Part shown: positions 1 to 10,199 of the stretch, one piece after another
Numbering within the stretch: position 1 is the first letter of the stretch
Layout: each line of letters opens with the position of its first letter
Source: Ottelia alismoides
Taxonomy: Eukaryota > Streptophyta > Magnoliopsida > Alismatales > Hydrocharitaceae
DNA: 64,000 nucleotides
Direction: 5' to 3'
Assembly: GCA_037367405.1 (NCBI GenBank)
Contig: JAZKJV010002612.1
Span: forward strand, 248,001-312,000
Made by a program: the position numbers and the translations under genes
The notes under the pieces: generated by a model
Seen by the model: only the letters and a program-made list of their open reading frames with translations
The model's database searches: none
What the model was told of the DNA's origin: nothing

Positions 1-440
1 TTTATATGTACTGGATGTGATGGGCACTGGGCTCTCTATCATTAATTAAGAGGTAAATTCCTTTCGTATGAAGTTCTTTTATGGTTTCAATCTTTTATGT
101 TTTATATTATTATTGCTCCTACTACTGCATGTGATGATAATTCCCACTTAAACAAATTCTTTGTTTTTATCTGCAAACAATACCAATACTTACCATAGAT
201 AGTCCATTTTTTGGAACTTGCCAAAGACAGTCCCTATTGCCTCAGTCCGTGCTGCAAAGGAATGGGTCGCAAACTTGGGAAACCAATCTTAAAGATGCTA
301 ACGATGATCATGTTGCTTCTATAGATAAATAGAAATAGTTTGGGCCTTCAAAATGATGAAGCTTTCTGTCATATATATTAATAATTTGCAGGTGAGAGAC
401 TACGATGTTGCTTCAGTATTAATAGTTTCCTGATGAGCAA
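1..440. other. No gene recognised
   Basis: I see no reading frame, repeat boundary or RNA signal here that I can support. The stretch lies just upstream of the kinase exon relic and could hold further decayed exons or introns of the same gene, but no kinase motif is visible in any frame. Confidence 0.4.
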
Positions 441-534
441 CATCGAGAGGCAGCTGATCTAAGACATTGTTTACAAGTCAATCCATATAGCCACCAGCTA
501 GAATTTCGTGATTTTGGAAGTGCAAAACTCTTTG
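441..534 (+). pseudogene. GSK3/shaggy-like protein kinase exon relic
   Basis: In one plus frame from about 456 the translation contains VNPYSHQL and then DFGSAKLF, closely matching the GSK3/shaggy signature (VNP-x-THQL followed by CDFGSAK) that runs from the catalytic loop to the magnesium-binding DFG motif. The match stops at a good splice donor (gtaagt at 535-540), which agrees with an exon ending after DFGSAK in plant GSK3 genes. The upstream HRD-x-KPQN catalytic loop is not preserved: the bases that should encode it read DLRHCLQ. I therefore call it a broken copy. A degenerate next exon may lie near 660-700, but I could not align it well. It is either a captured fragment or the remnant of a retired gene; no intact kinase is nearby. 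Confidence 0.6.
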
Positions 535-543
535 GTAAGTATT

Positions 544-617
544 AACATCTTACTAGAAAGTCCATTATATTGAAGATATCAACATCTTACCAGAAAGTCC
601 ATTATATAGAACATATA
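544..617. repeat. 37-bp tandem duplication in intron-like DNA
   Basis: Two head-to-tail copies start at 544 and 581. Both carry aacatcttac or aacatcttact followed by agaaagtccattatat, with few differences. It follows the splice donor of the kinase relic and looks like a replication-slippage duplication. Confidence 0.8.
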
Positions 618-949
618 ACTAACTTAGATATGCTTCACTTCGTACTAGTAAAAAGGGTGCCGAAGATATCATATTCTGCATATTTCTAAAGGGAATCAAT
701 TATACCATAGCTAGAGGGAACCTTCATTTCTTAAGCACTGTCCTAAGCCTTTGGTAAGTATTTTACTCTCTCAATTAAACATTGCTTTATTTGATTATAT
801 ATTGGTCTTATGGTTTCAAATCAAGCTCGTCTAAGCAACATTTGTCCTAACATCTCTCCTCTTGGTATGAAAGGTTGGTGGGTGTATCTATTTTCTATGT
901 CTATGTATTTTTGTACATGTTTATGAGATGTGGAAGTGACTAACAAAAA
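618..949. other. No gene recognised
   Basis: AT-rich sequence with no supported coding frame. A second gtaagt near 754, in a context (ctttg before it) resembling the donor at 535, hints at an old local duplication or a further exon of the decayed kinase. Confidence 0.35.
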
Positions 950-1020
950 GCACCAGTAGTCTAATGGTAAAACGGTACCATGACAAGGTACATATCTGGG
1001 TTCGATTCCCGGTTGGTGCA
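950..1020 (+). tRNA. tRNA gene of the tRNA-Gly(GCC) type with a GAC anticodon
   Basis: The 71-nt sequence folds as a tRNA and closely resembles plant cytosolic tRNA-Gly(GCC). The acceptor stem begins GCACCAG and pairs with TTGGTGC through six Watson-Crick pairs and a terminal G-T wobble, with A as discriminator. The anticodon stem GTACC/GGTAC is intact, and the T arm has a TTCGATT loop. Both internal Pol III promoter boxes fit consensus: A box TAGTCTAATGG and B box GGTTCGATTCC. The loop ATGACAA gives anticodon GAC, which would read the valine codon GUC, in place of glycine GCC. The D stem has one C-A mismatch. A TTTT run follows at once. It may be an expressed variant, a pseudogene in waiting, or an inert copy; charging identity cannot be read from sequence alone. 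Confidence 0.8.
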
Positions 1021-1024
1021 TATC

Positions 1025-1028
1025 TTTT
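1025..1028 (+). terminator. Pol III terminator of the tRNA
   Basis: A TTTT run lies four bases after the last tRNA base, the usual minimal RNA polymerase III stop signal in plants. Confidence 0.55.
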
Positions 1029-1431
1029 CAATGTCTTACATGAAATCTATTTTCAATATCTCTTGTTTTTGCACTTGTTTCAAGTCTATCACATTTTCAT
1101 CAATGAAGTCTGGTGAGAATATGGTGCTTTCTGGGTCTCAGCATGACCACCTACGCCGTTGCTCTCAACTTCTAGGTAATTTGATATGTGCGTTCCCACA
1201 TTATCATTCTTGCAATGATACGGTCATCCTTTTCATCCTCAACTTATACAGCTTTAGATTAGAAAATAAAATGACTACTTTGAAGTTTTTCTTGCTGATT
1301 AAATTAGAACTTTTAATAGGTTGAAAGAAGGTTTGTCTATATATAAATAACAGTAAAAGAGTGTGTGGGTAAATTATAAAATGGCACCTTCAGGAGAGGT
1401 GACGAGCAGGAGGGGTTGCAGGTAAAATACC
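1029..1431. other. No gene recognised
   Basis: The 114-codon frame overlapping the tRNA and running to 1324 has no recognisable domain and looks like chance. Nothing else is supported. Confidence 0.4.
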
Positions 1432-1814
1432 CACTAAAGAGCATAATCGACGTTTATTATCAAGCAACTTTCTTGCCGTCGAATATGCAGGACCAATCGA
1501 CATTTATGGATTTCAATATTCGACATTAGTAGTTTAAAAGTCGAAAATAAATATGACACTCGACGGTTACACGTCGAGTTATGGCAACAACATCGACGTT
1601 TAAATGTCGAATTTAAGCATTAAAACGACGTTAAATTTAATCAGGCTCAACAAATCGACATTACACTTTATACGTCGAATAAACTTAATTTCGACAAACC
1701 TGAATCGACAGATTTTTTCGACGTAAACAAACGTCGAAATTAGCATTAGTCGTCGTTTAACTAGATCTATTTTGACGTTTACAAACGTCGTTTTTAATCC
1801 TTTTTGCTGTAGTG
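1432..1814. mobile_element. Small non-autonomous CACTA element
   Basis: The right edge, read on the minus strand, is CACTACAGCAAAAA, a classic CACTA terminus. The left edge at 1432 reads CACTAAAGAGCA, a weaker match. Between them the sequence is packed with copies, in both orientations, of a motif built on cgacgttt and aaacgtcg (for example near 1448, 1593, 1706, 1727 and 1775), as expected of the subterminal repeats bound by CACTA transposase. The 3-bp flanks are acc and atc, so no exact target duplication remains. At about 383 bp it has no coding capacity and would depend on transposase made elsewhere. The right end is secure; the left end is the less certain boundary. Confidence 0.7.
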
Positions 1815-1829
1815 ATCTTTAGAAGTGTA

Positions 1830-2470
1830 TATCAATGTTATGCTTGTAAAAAGAGTTCAACTTCACTAAATATCATGAGAACCTACTTATTTGGGTATAG
1901 GGTTGGGTTGGAGTAAATTTCCTTCACAGGGGTAGTGAAATTCTTAGCCATTTTATAAATAGCAAGTGTTTAAATGGTTAGTCCTTAAAAGAGTTGAAAT
2001 GGTATAGTATGATGTGATGTGATATTTTTTTATTATATTTATAATTGAAATATATTTTTCTTTGTTGACTTTTTGTTGTGAAAGAGGTTAGAAATATTAC
2101 AGTAGAAGAAATGTGAGAATCAAACTAGTTCTTAGAACTCAGAAACATTAGGGGGTAGAGATTGGGAATAACCTGGAACCTAGCACTAATTGATCAATGT
2201 GCAATCAGTTTATCCTCAAGTAAACCGACAACAAAATGATATGGCCTTTGATAATTGTGTTGGATTGGGTTAGGTTGGAGTAAACTCTTTCCAAACGATT
2301 AGTATGGATAATCATTTTACCACTACTAGGTTTGGATAGTTAAAATGGTTTAAATCATGAATGTGATGTGATTTGTTTATGCGTTACATTGATTACATTT
2401 ATGATTAGATAAAATATTTTATATGAAAATGGTTGAAAATTTATTAATGAAACCTATATCATAAATTTCA
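1830..2470. repeat. Tourist/Harbinger-like MITE fragments
   Basis: Two stretches, near 1895 and 2262, carry gggttgggttggagtaaa and gggttaggttggagtaaac. These match the reverse complement of the MITE at 38911-39121. Clear termini and target duplications are missing, so these are eroded or truncated relatives. Confidence 0.35.
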
Positions 2471-2615
2471 AAGTGGAAACATGGCTGCATCTTGGGTAAC
2501 GAGGAGACAAATGGCAGAGAACTAATATGTGACATTTGTGGACATCAAGAGGTTATCTCTTAGCTCGATTGTGGAAACTTAAATAATGTTGAGGTCAGTG
2601 GACCTCGATATTATT

Positions 2616-3051
2616 TGTTGATATTATTTAAATCCTAATTGATTATGATATATCCATATTCTAATTTATGTGAAGTTTCTTCTAGATTCTGATTGATTAG
2701 AATATCCATTCAAACATTGATTATAGAATCCCTCCAAATAATAATTGATAAAAGTATCCATGCAGATCTAATTGTTTCCTAACCTATCTGTTGTTCTCAT
2801 TGAGAAAGATTCAGAGATCTTCCTATTTAAGGAGATCCCGGAAATACGTCCATGCAGGAATATTTGAGAATTTGTCAATTTAGTATGATTTTTCTGTATG
2901 TAATACTGTATAGTCCTTCGTAGGATTAATGTTTGGGATCATTACCATAATAAAAGAAATCCACTCCGCCACCTTGAACGTAGCCTAGTTACATGTTAAG
3001 TGTGAACCTTGTATATGTATTGTGTTGTGGTCACTTTTGCTTGTTTATCCA
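2616..3051 (+). mobile_element. Probable solo LTR of a Ty1/copia element
   Basis: The segment begins TGTTGATATTATTTAAATCC and ends in CA. Inside it has a TATA-like ctatttaagg near 2823, an aataaa near 2949, and a 3' section with gaacgtagcc and a following gtgttgtgg stretch that resembles the end of many plant copia LTRs. No second LTR, primer-binding site or gag-pol is adjacent, so it looks like a solo or truncated LTR. I could not find a matching 5-bp target duplication. Confidence 0.45.
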
Positions 3052-5323
3052 TACTAGGATGTACCCCGTGCTTCGCGGCGGAACAAAATTGACTTGATAT
3101 AATTTTTTAAAAAGCAAGTTTATTATTTCCTTTTAAACATTTAAAAAATGAGTTGATATGATTTAAGAGAGAGGAAGTTTTATTATTTCCTTTTAAACAA
3201 TAATAAATAGTAAAAAAAGTTTGCATGTTATGAAAAGATTTATTTATTTTTACGGAAAAATAAATGCCCTACATTTTTGCTATTAATAGAATAAGTTCAT
3301 GTATGCCAATTGCATATAACAATCACCACTGAAGTATAAAGGAATACTGAATTTCTACAATTATATTGTAAGAAAATTGTATGAAACTAACATAATTATA
3401 CATTGCGTCAGTTAAATATTGACTTAAATTTTTACTAATGTTTTATTTCAACGAATATGCGAATAAGTTAATAAGTAATCGTAAGTTAAATAATATAAAT
3501 AGAAAAATATCTATAGAAATTATTTGTATTTTTTCCTTGCAATTGATGTATACCAAAATCTAAGTAATTTAATCAGAAGTAAATTTTAAAGATCATAAAT
3601 AGAAAAGATAAGAAAAAGATAAAAAAGAGAGGTTCTCTTCTTTCCATTGATACCGCATCTTTGGGATAAATAAAACTTTAAAGATTAGTATAAATATATT
3701 TATATGAAGATATTACATAATTTAAATTTTAAAAAAGTATTATTTTTTGTACGTATAATATAAAGGGATACTTAATTGGTGAATTATCTGAGATATGAAG
3801 TAGGTGAACAAACACATTGTAAAGCAGTCAACCAAAGTTGAATCCTAAAAAATGTGAAAAAAATTTAGAAGACTAAATTATAGACATATGCGAAAAATAT
3901 AATATAATATAAAAACTTATCAAATGGAATATCATACATGTGCATCGAATCCATATTACCTCAAGTATATCTATGTTTATGAAGACCTCAAAGGCTAATA
4001 CCAAACAAATAAAGGTTCTTTTTGTAGAAGAGTTAGTGTGAAAAATTACATTTAATAGTATAGAATTAATATTTATTATGTTAAAAAAAGGGAAAAAATT
4101 ATACCTTTGAAGTTTTGCATCGCTGCGAAGATAATAACTGTTGGATTTTCTACATGAAGAACCGTATCTTTTGGATATTCAACACCAATTTTCCCCATAT
4201 TGTGATAAAGAATTTCTTCTTGTTGTTCGCAATTAGATTTAGAATAGTCAATCCACAATATTATTTTTTAAATTTTAATAGTATCTACGTATAATATTAA
4301 TTGTATTAGACGATCTTTAATTATTACGCTTTTTTCATGTGTTTGTCTTCTATTTATGAATACATATGAATTATTTGTGATACTTAACGAAATAGTATCC
4401 CCTCAATAAATATAATAATTTATAGAAAAAGTAAGATGATGCTTTAAAATTCAATTTCACATTATAATGTAATTCCACATCTCAATTAAATGGATTTTTC
4501 TAAAATTTGGAGCTTCAAGATCATCAAAACTAACAAAAAAACTTATATATCAGAATAAAACATAATTTCCACAGTAATGTTTAGTGGATCTTCTGGAATT
4601 TCAAAAATATTTTATTTAAATTTTATGTATTTTGAAGTTTTATGCGATTTTAGAATTGACTTTTGATTCATTAAAAATATAAGATCATATTTATTTTTCA
4701 AACAAACATTAATACTGTATATAGTATATTATTAGACAATTTGAGATATTTTATTAGAATTTTATAATATGCAGTTGAATTGATACAAATTTATTAATAT
4801 ATAAATAAAATCCATTTAAATTAACTTGCTTTTGATTTGTGAGATTGCTATAAATTTTCAAAGAGAGATAAGATAAGGAGGAGAGGAGAAAGATAAAAGA
4901 TAGGGAGAGAGAAAGGATTTTTGTATAATTATAAATTTAGAAAGAGAGATGAAGAGGAGTGAAGAAATAGAAGAGACATGTGAGATAAAAGGATGTAAGA
5001 GAGAGGATTTTGTATTGTTAAAAGAAGAGTAAGGGGGATAAAAGGAGAGGAGAGAGAGGGAGATAAAAGGAGAGAGAGAGGAAAGAATGACGTTGGAGAG
5101 AAAAAGGAAAGGAGAGAGAGAGGATTTTATATTGTTAAAAGAGGAGAGAGGGAGATAAAAGGAGAGAGAGGGGCGTGGGAGAGAAAAAGGGGGAGAGAGA
5201 ACGGGATAAAGGAGGCGGGGTGAAAACAAATCGGGGGATAATGGAGAGGGGGAGGGGCATCCACGTGTCAAAAGGCTGGGTGAAAATCCAGCTTTATAAT
5301 AGGTATATAGATATAGATAGATA
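3052..5323. mobile_element. Unclassified non-autonomous element candidate
   Basis: The segment opens with tactagg and a GC-rich motif (accccgtgcttcgcggcgg) that stands out in AT-rich DNA. It closes with an irregular atagat-type tail near 5300-5323. The bases flanking both sides are alike (ttgtttatcca before, ttgtttataccca after), which could be an imperfect target duplication of about 11-13 bp. No transposase, RepHel or reverse transcriptase frame is visible. A Helitron-like or retroposed element is possible. The body from 3110 to 4850 is AT-rich and otherwise featureless. Confidence 0.3.
4858..5275 (+). repeat. Purine-only (GA-rich) strand with internal duplications
   Basis: Over about 400 bp the plus strand is almost all A and G, in runs such as gagagagagg and ggagataaaagg. 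Two longer similar blocks start near 4993 and 5113, each with gagaggatttt(g/a)tattgttaaaag followed by GA repeats; a weaker third lies near 4906. The 137-codon minus-strand frame across it is a by-product of this composition (Ser, Leu, Pro and Phe only). Confidence 0.8.
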
Positions 5324-5649
5324 TAGATGTTTGTTTATACCCAACACTATTGATCTATCATTTTGCAACACTTGTCATGATGAGGTTCATGGAACTTGAT
5401 GAGGTTGTCCCTAAGCTTAGGTCTGACAAGTCTCCCTTCTTGGGTGAGTTCTAGAGAGGAAGGCCGCTGCTATTCTTCTTCAATTAGTTCATGTCATTCA
5501 AGGTCAGATATGGACCTCGGCTAGATATGATCCTTAGTTATTGGGCATTGCCTATCAACGTGAATTTATTCTGTGAATCTCTCAATCCAATTTGACATTA
5601 GATATAGTCCAATCAGCCCCTACTAGAATCTTCCTAGACGTTGCTCTAA
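5324..5649. other. No gene recognised
   Basis: Mixed-composition sequence with no supported frame, repeat or RNA signal. Confidence 0.35.
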
Positions 5650-5710
5650 GGACCTGTTTGGTTGCTGGGTTGGATTGGGTTGGTTGGATTGTGTTATCTC
5701 TGTGAATAGT
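5650..5710 (+). repeat. Terminal piece of a Tourist-like MITE
   Basis: After a TAA, the sequence ggacctgtttggttgc and then gggttggattgggttgg and ctgtgaatagta match the end of the MITE at 38911-39121 read in reverse. The opposite end is not found nearby, so the copy is probably truncated. Confidence 0.4.
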
Positions 5711-7639
5711 AAACTGTGAGAAGGGTTGGTAGGGTTGGAAGGAGAGGTACACCGAGCATGCCCTTTCTCTCGTTCAAATACAGCTCACCATGTCCACACA
5801 CGGGCAAGATGTGAAAACATCCAACTCGAGACCAATCAGTGGATAAGCAGAGAGAGAGATCCAGCCTTTTATTAATCAAATCACATGCAAGACTACACTT
5901 TCGACACGAGAAAGATCCCAGGAATAAACCTGGGCAGGAACCAACTGGAAACATAAAACCGAGGTGAAGATGGTCAACTTTAACAGGTAAAAATTATTAC
6001 TGCATCCGTGTTCGACCACGACAAGGTTAGCTGCAGGTTTGTACTCTCATGTACTACTGTGGTTAAATCTTAGCTTCCTTCGACGAACTTCAGTTCTCCT
6101 GTTCCTTTCCAATGGTCAAGCAGACACAGATTATATATAATTTTGAAGTGTTGCTTTCGCTCCGTCGGTACGAGGGACACTGAAAGTTCCATGGAATATA
6201 GTAGCTGCACAGTTTACCTTGTACCACACACCCAGACAAACACACACGAAAAATCGTCGGATGGACCATATACTAACCTTGGAAAGTATTGATGGTTGCA
6301 TCTGAAATCAATAGAAACTGCCTCTCTAGATTGCATACACATGTACCTCGATCTGTCTGTACAAGATGGGGCCACAGCTTCAATGAGGATTCAAAATTGA
6401 CAGGTCCGTAGTGTTCTTTATTTATAAGCAATGGACTCGAACAAACTAACTGGAAGACATCGTGAGATGGATTTTAAGCATGGCAGCTAAATGCACGAAA
6501 CTACCAGAAGGGGTAAGGAATCTTTTCGTACCAGTTAAGAACTTAAGATGCCATCCGCAAGAGATGACAGTAAAAATAGTAGTCGACGATTGGTGGAAGT
6601 AATGGCTTGGCGTTGTCATGGATGTCTACCTGTTAAGTTGCTGGAAGTGAGAACATCGATATTACTACTATTCTGGTCAGGATGGCATCATCGATCATGT
6701 CAACATTCTTTCGATATAAAGACCTGCTACTACTTTCGTACATGTAACATTCTTTGGATATGTCGTGAACCATACTCCTAGGATCTCTTGCTCTCCTTCT
6801 CTATATATTAGAACTAGCCACGTAGGAATTCCTCTTTACCAGTACTCTCACAACTCCAACAAGGCTTCTGGGAAGACTACTGGCAGAAGTCACTTTTTTG
6901 CAGATCCAATCCTTCGTAAATAAAAAAATCAAGGTGGAGAAGCACTGCATGCCAGAATTAGCGATGGTGTGCAGAGGTAAAAGGACAATATCAAATATAT
7001 TTATTGTTGAGCTTTCTTTATCCCAACTGCTCTACTTAACTAGATATAACGTAAAGTTACGTGAAAACTCCGACCACCATCTCCAAGAAAACGACGCCTG
7101 GCCTTTCGGGGAAAAAGATTGTGATTTGAAAAAAGATTGAACGATCCTCGGCTTTCTTTGGGCTCTCCTCAGGACGAGGAGTTTTTGGATTAAACTGTTA
7201 CATAAGTTGATGATTTTTTCTTTTGCTTCTAACTAAAAACTCTCTCTCTCTCTCTCTATTTGTGTCCCGCGCTGTGCAGGCTTCTAATCCTTTTTTCTTT
7301 TGATATGAGCTTACCCATGACTGATCAATTTCTTTTCGAGGGACGATGGGGTCCTTTCTTGGTTTAACAATGAATGAGACTTGACTTGTTTAGCACAAAA
7401 AAAATCATCCCAACAGCTAGTGAGAAGCATGCCACCACGCCACAAAACAAAGGTCTCACTATACGATCAACGATTTCTTGATGGGGAATGGGCAGGTGCA
7501 CCCCTTTGGTAGATTGAAACATCGTTCAATTTATGGGTGTTGTCTGTATTTAGATCAGTGGCCGAGTAGTGTTTACTCGAGAAACCAGTCTACCATGACT
7601 AATAAGCTAGCCTAGTAATAGATGTGATGATAGACTCTC
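5711..7639. other. Unassigned, less AT-rich DNA with a (CT)n tract
   Basis: This 1.9 kb stretch is closer to gene-like base composition than its surroundings, and on the minus strand it has a short open segment near 6290-6420, but I recognise no protein. The open frames at 5694-5954 (minus), 6548-6781 (plus) and 6898-7140 (plus) have no domain I can name. A (CT)n microsatellite runs from 7241 to about 7258. It could be low-copy DNA with a non-coding transcript, or a decayed gene. Confidence 0.3.
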
Positions 7640-9690
7640 AAATAAGGAACAATTAACCCACAATATATAGATAGATAAATCAATAAATGCGAATGTGAAC
7701 TAAAAAATATTATGACTCTACAAATGTACATGTATGGGTGTAAGTATCGTACAGTATCAAACTCATGGAGCACACAGTAGGGTAGGTTAATTATTAATAA
7801 TTATTTTTGTAACCTTTTGCTTATTTTTATGTGCGTTTTATTATATTTAATGTTTATGGATTTCTAATTATTTTATATTTTATTGTTTTCAATTTTCTTT
7901 TAAATTTTACAAATTTTGATTTCTTTTTTTATTTTTTAAATAAGATATATATTAATATATATTAATAACGATATTACAATATATATCATTAATATATAAA
8001 GTATATATACAATATGGATATTTACATTTTTATTTAAGTCGAAATATATTAAAAATACATAAAATAAAATATTTTTATTTTTTTATCTATTTTTGGTAAT
8101 TTTTATATATTTTTTTCAAATTTTTACGGGTTTTAAATAATAAATATAACAAAATAATGAACATATTAATATGCTAGATTGTCTTGAGTCTAATAAATAC
8201 AAATAAGTTTAAAATTCACTCAAAACTATTTTTAATATATAGTATATGTAAAATATAAAATTCATAAATATAAAGAAATATTTTTGGATTTTTAAATAAT
8301 TTTTGTTAACTTTTATAAAATTTTTAAGGTTTTGTGATTTTTAGATTTTACTTTTAGTGATTTTTGGATGCATGGTATAATATATTGTAATATACGTAAT
8401 ATATTTTTTGGAATTTTTGGAAAATGTTTTATAATATTATGGGTTTTTATATTTAGACAGGGAATAAAAGGGTTTTTTGTATTCTTAATAAATAGGAAAA
8501 TGAGTTAAAATGCTAAATAAAAATTATGCGAGTTTAAGCATGATATCATGCACTTATATAAAATTTCCTAGAATTTTCGGTGCAATAAAATACAAGAAAT
8601 AAAATGCCACAATTCATAGGGACCAAAATGTAAATAGAATAAATTAAAACTACATTTTCTAACATATCCACAAAATATAGGACTAAATACGTAAATATAT
8701 CAAAGTTTTCTCATGTTGGGGACCGCATGATCTGATTTTTACATGACCTATAACATATATACAATAGTTTGACATTTAATTTATAGGATTAATATTAAAT
8801 TACAAAAATGCAGGGGTAGAGGTGCAAATTACCCAAGCGACACATGGGTGGGGTATGCAGCGTGATCGGATGGCTTGCGTGGAGCCACGTATGCTCCACT
8901 TAGGACCTAATGGTTGATGGCGCATATCGATTCACCTGGAATGAACGGACTAATCTGGGTTGTGAAGTTGACTAGACGGTTCTGGGATGGTCTGGAAGAA
9001 CACGAAAGAAGTTCTTCCCCATCGAGCTTCGATCTCCAACCCCTCCTTGCTCCGACATTCTCCATCCACGCTAACCGACCCAATAGCCGCCTAGTGATGA
9101 ACCACTCATCTACCTTTATTCTTCCATTTTGTCTTTAAATACCTAGCAAAACATATGTAAATGTCAATAACGTCTACAAATTAACTTTCTTTATTCATCT
9201 GTAAATAGTATACAAAGATATATATATTTAAATCCAAATAAAATATTAAAGAAAAGGAAAATAAATGAAGTATCATAGATATCGAATGACCCAAAATCTC
9301 AAGACCAGGTCAATATTGACGTGATCGACAAGCAATAAAGTAGGGGGAGATAATGGCAAAATACTATACATAAATACCTCACAAACCCTGATTTAATTAA
9401 GTACAAATAACTCATTCTACACCATTTTATTTCACATTACAGACTCCAAATTATAAAGTATTCAACCTGAAAATTGTACATAAAAATACATAGAAAATTA
9501 TAAAAATAATTTCCAAGTAAAATAATGCATCATACAACTAGGACACTTATGAAAAGCCGTAAATCGAACTCACATATCAATATCTTCTCCATATGAACTC
9601 GAAATTCATTAAATTCACCTCCACTATATTTAAAACTACATTATTAATTTAATGAAGGTAGTCACTAAAATTAAAATTAGGATACAAAAG
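7640..9690 (-). mobile_element. Old Athila-like LTR fragment, minus orientation (approximate limits)
   Basis: The left edge (7640-7790) carries a signature also found at 13495-13640 and 63480-63620: aattaaccca, then gtgagctaaaa/gtgaactaaaa with tattat, then tcgaac/tcaaact and a cac. In the other copies this lies near an LTR 3' end. An AT-rich body follows, then a more GC-rich block at 8830-9130 like the one other LTRs of this family have near their start. No coding frame is supported: the one at 8914-9138 lies in the GC-rich block. Limits are inferred from similarity, not from terminal bases. Confidence 0.35.
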
Positions 9691-10199
9691 CTGGTTTTTT
9701 GGGGTCCAATTATACTATATACATGTTTATTTTATTCATATATTTTATTATTTATATTTTTACTCTTATTATATTTCAAATAATTGTATATATTATTTAA
9801 AATATATAAAAATATAAATACATAATAAAACCATTAAATTTTATTAAAATAAATAATATATTAAACTATATAGTCATATTATACATATAATGTAAATACA
9901 TATAATTATTTTAGTATGCAAATAAAATTAGAAAAATAAAATAAAAAACATGTATACATGTATTTAATTATATTATAAATATATAACATACGTACATATG
10001 ATACTAAAATAAATAAAAATAAAAATAAAAATACAACACCTAAAATATAAGTGAATATACATATATTCTTACTTGTAAAAATCAACATCTAATAAATATG
10101 GTTATGAAAATAAATAAAAAATATCGTAAAAATTATGAAATTCGAAATATTTTTGCAGGTTTTGACTTTTAGTTAATAAAATCATCTATTATTTATTAT
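9691..10199. other. AT-rich, nothing recognised
   Basis: Very AT-rich DNA with no supported frame. The minus frame at 9906-10088 is low complexity. Confidence 0.35.

Noticed and set aside
980..1324. 114-codon plus frame
   Set aside because: It starts inside the tRNA and matches nothing; likely chance.
4858..5271. 137-codon minus frame rich in Ser, Pro, Leu and Phe
   Set aside because: It is the translation of the polypurine tract and has no protein-like complexity.
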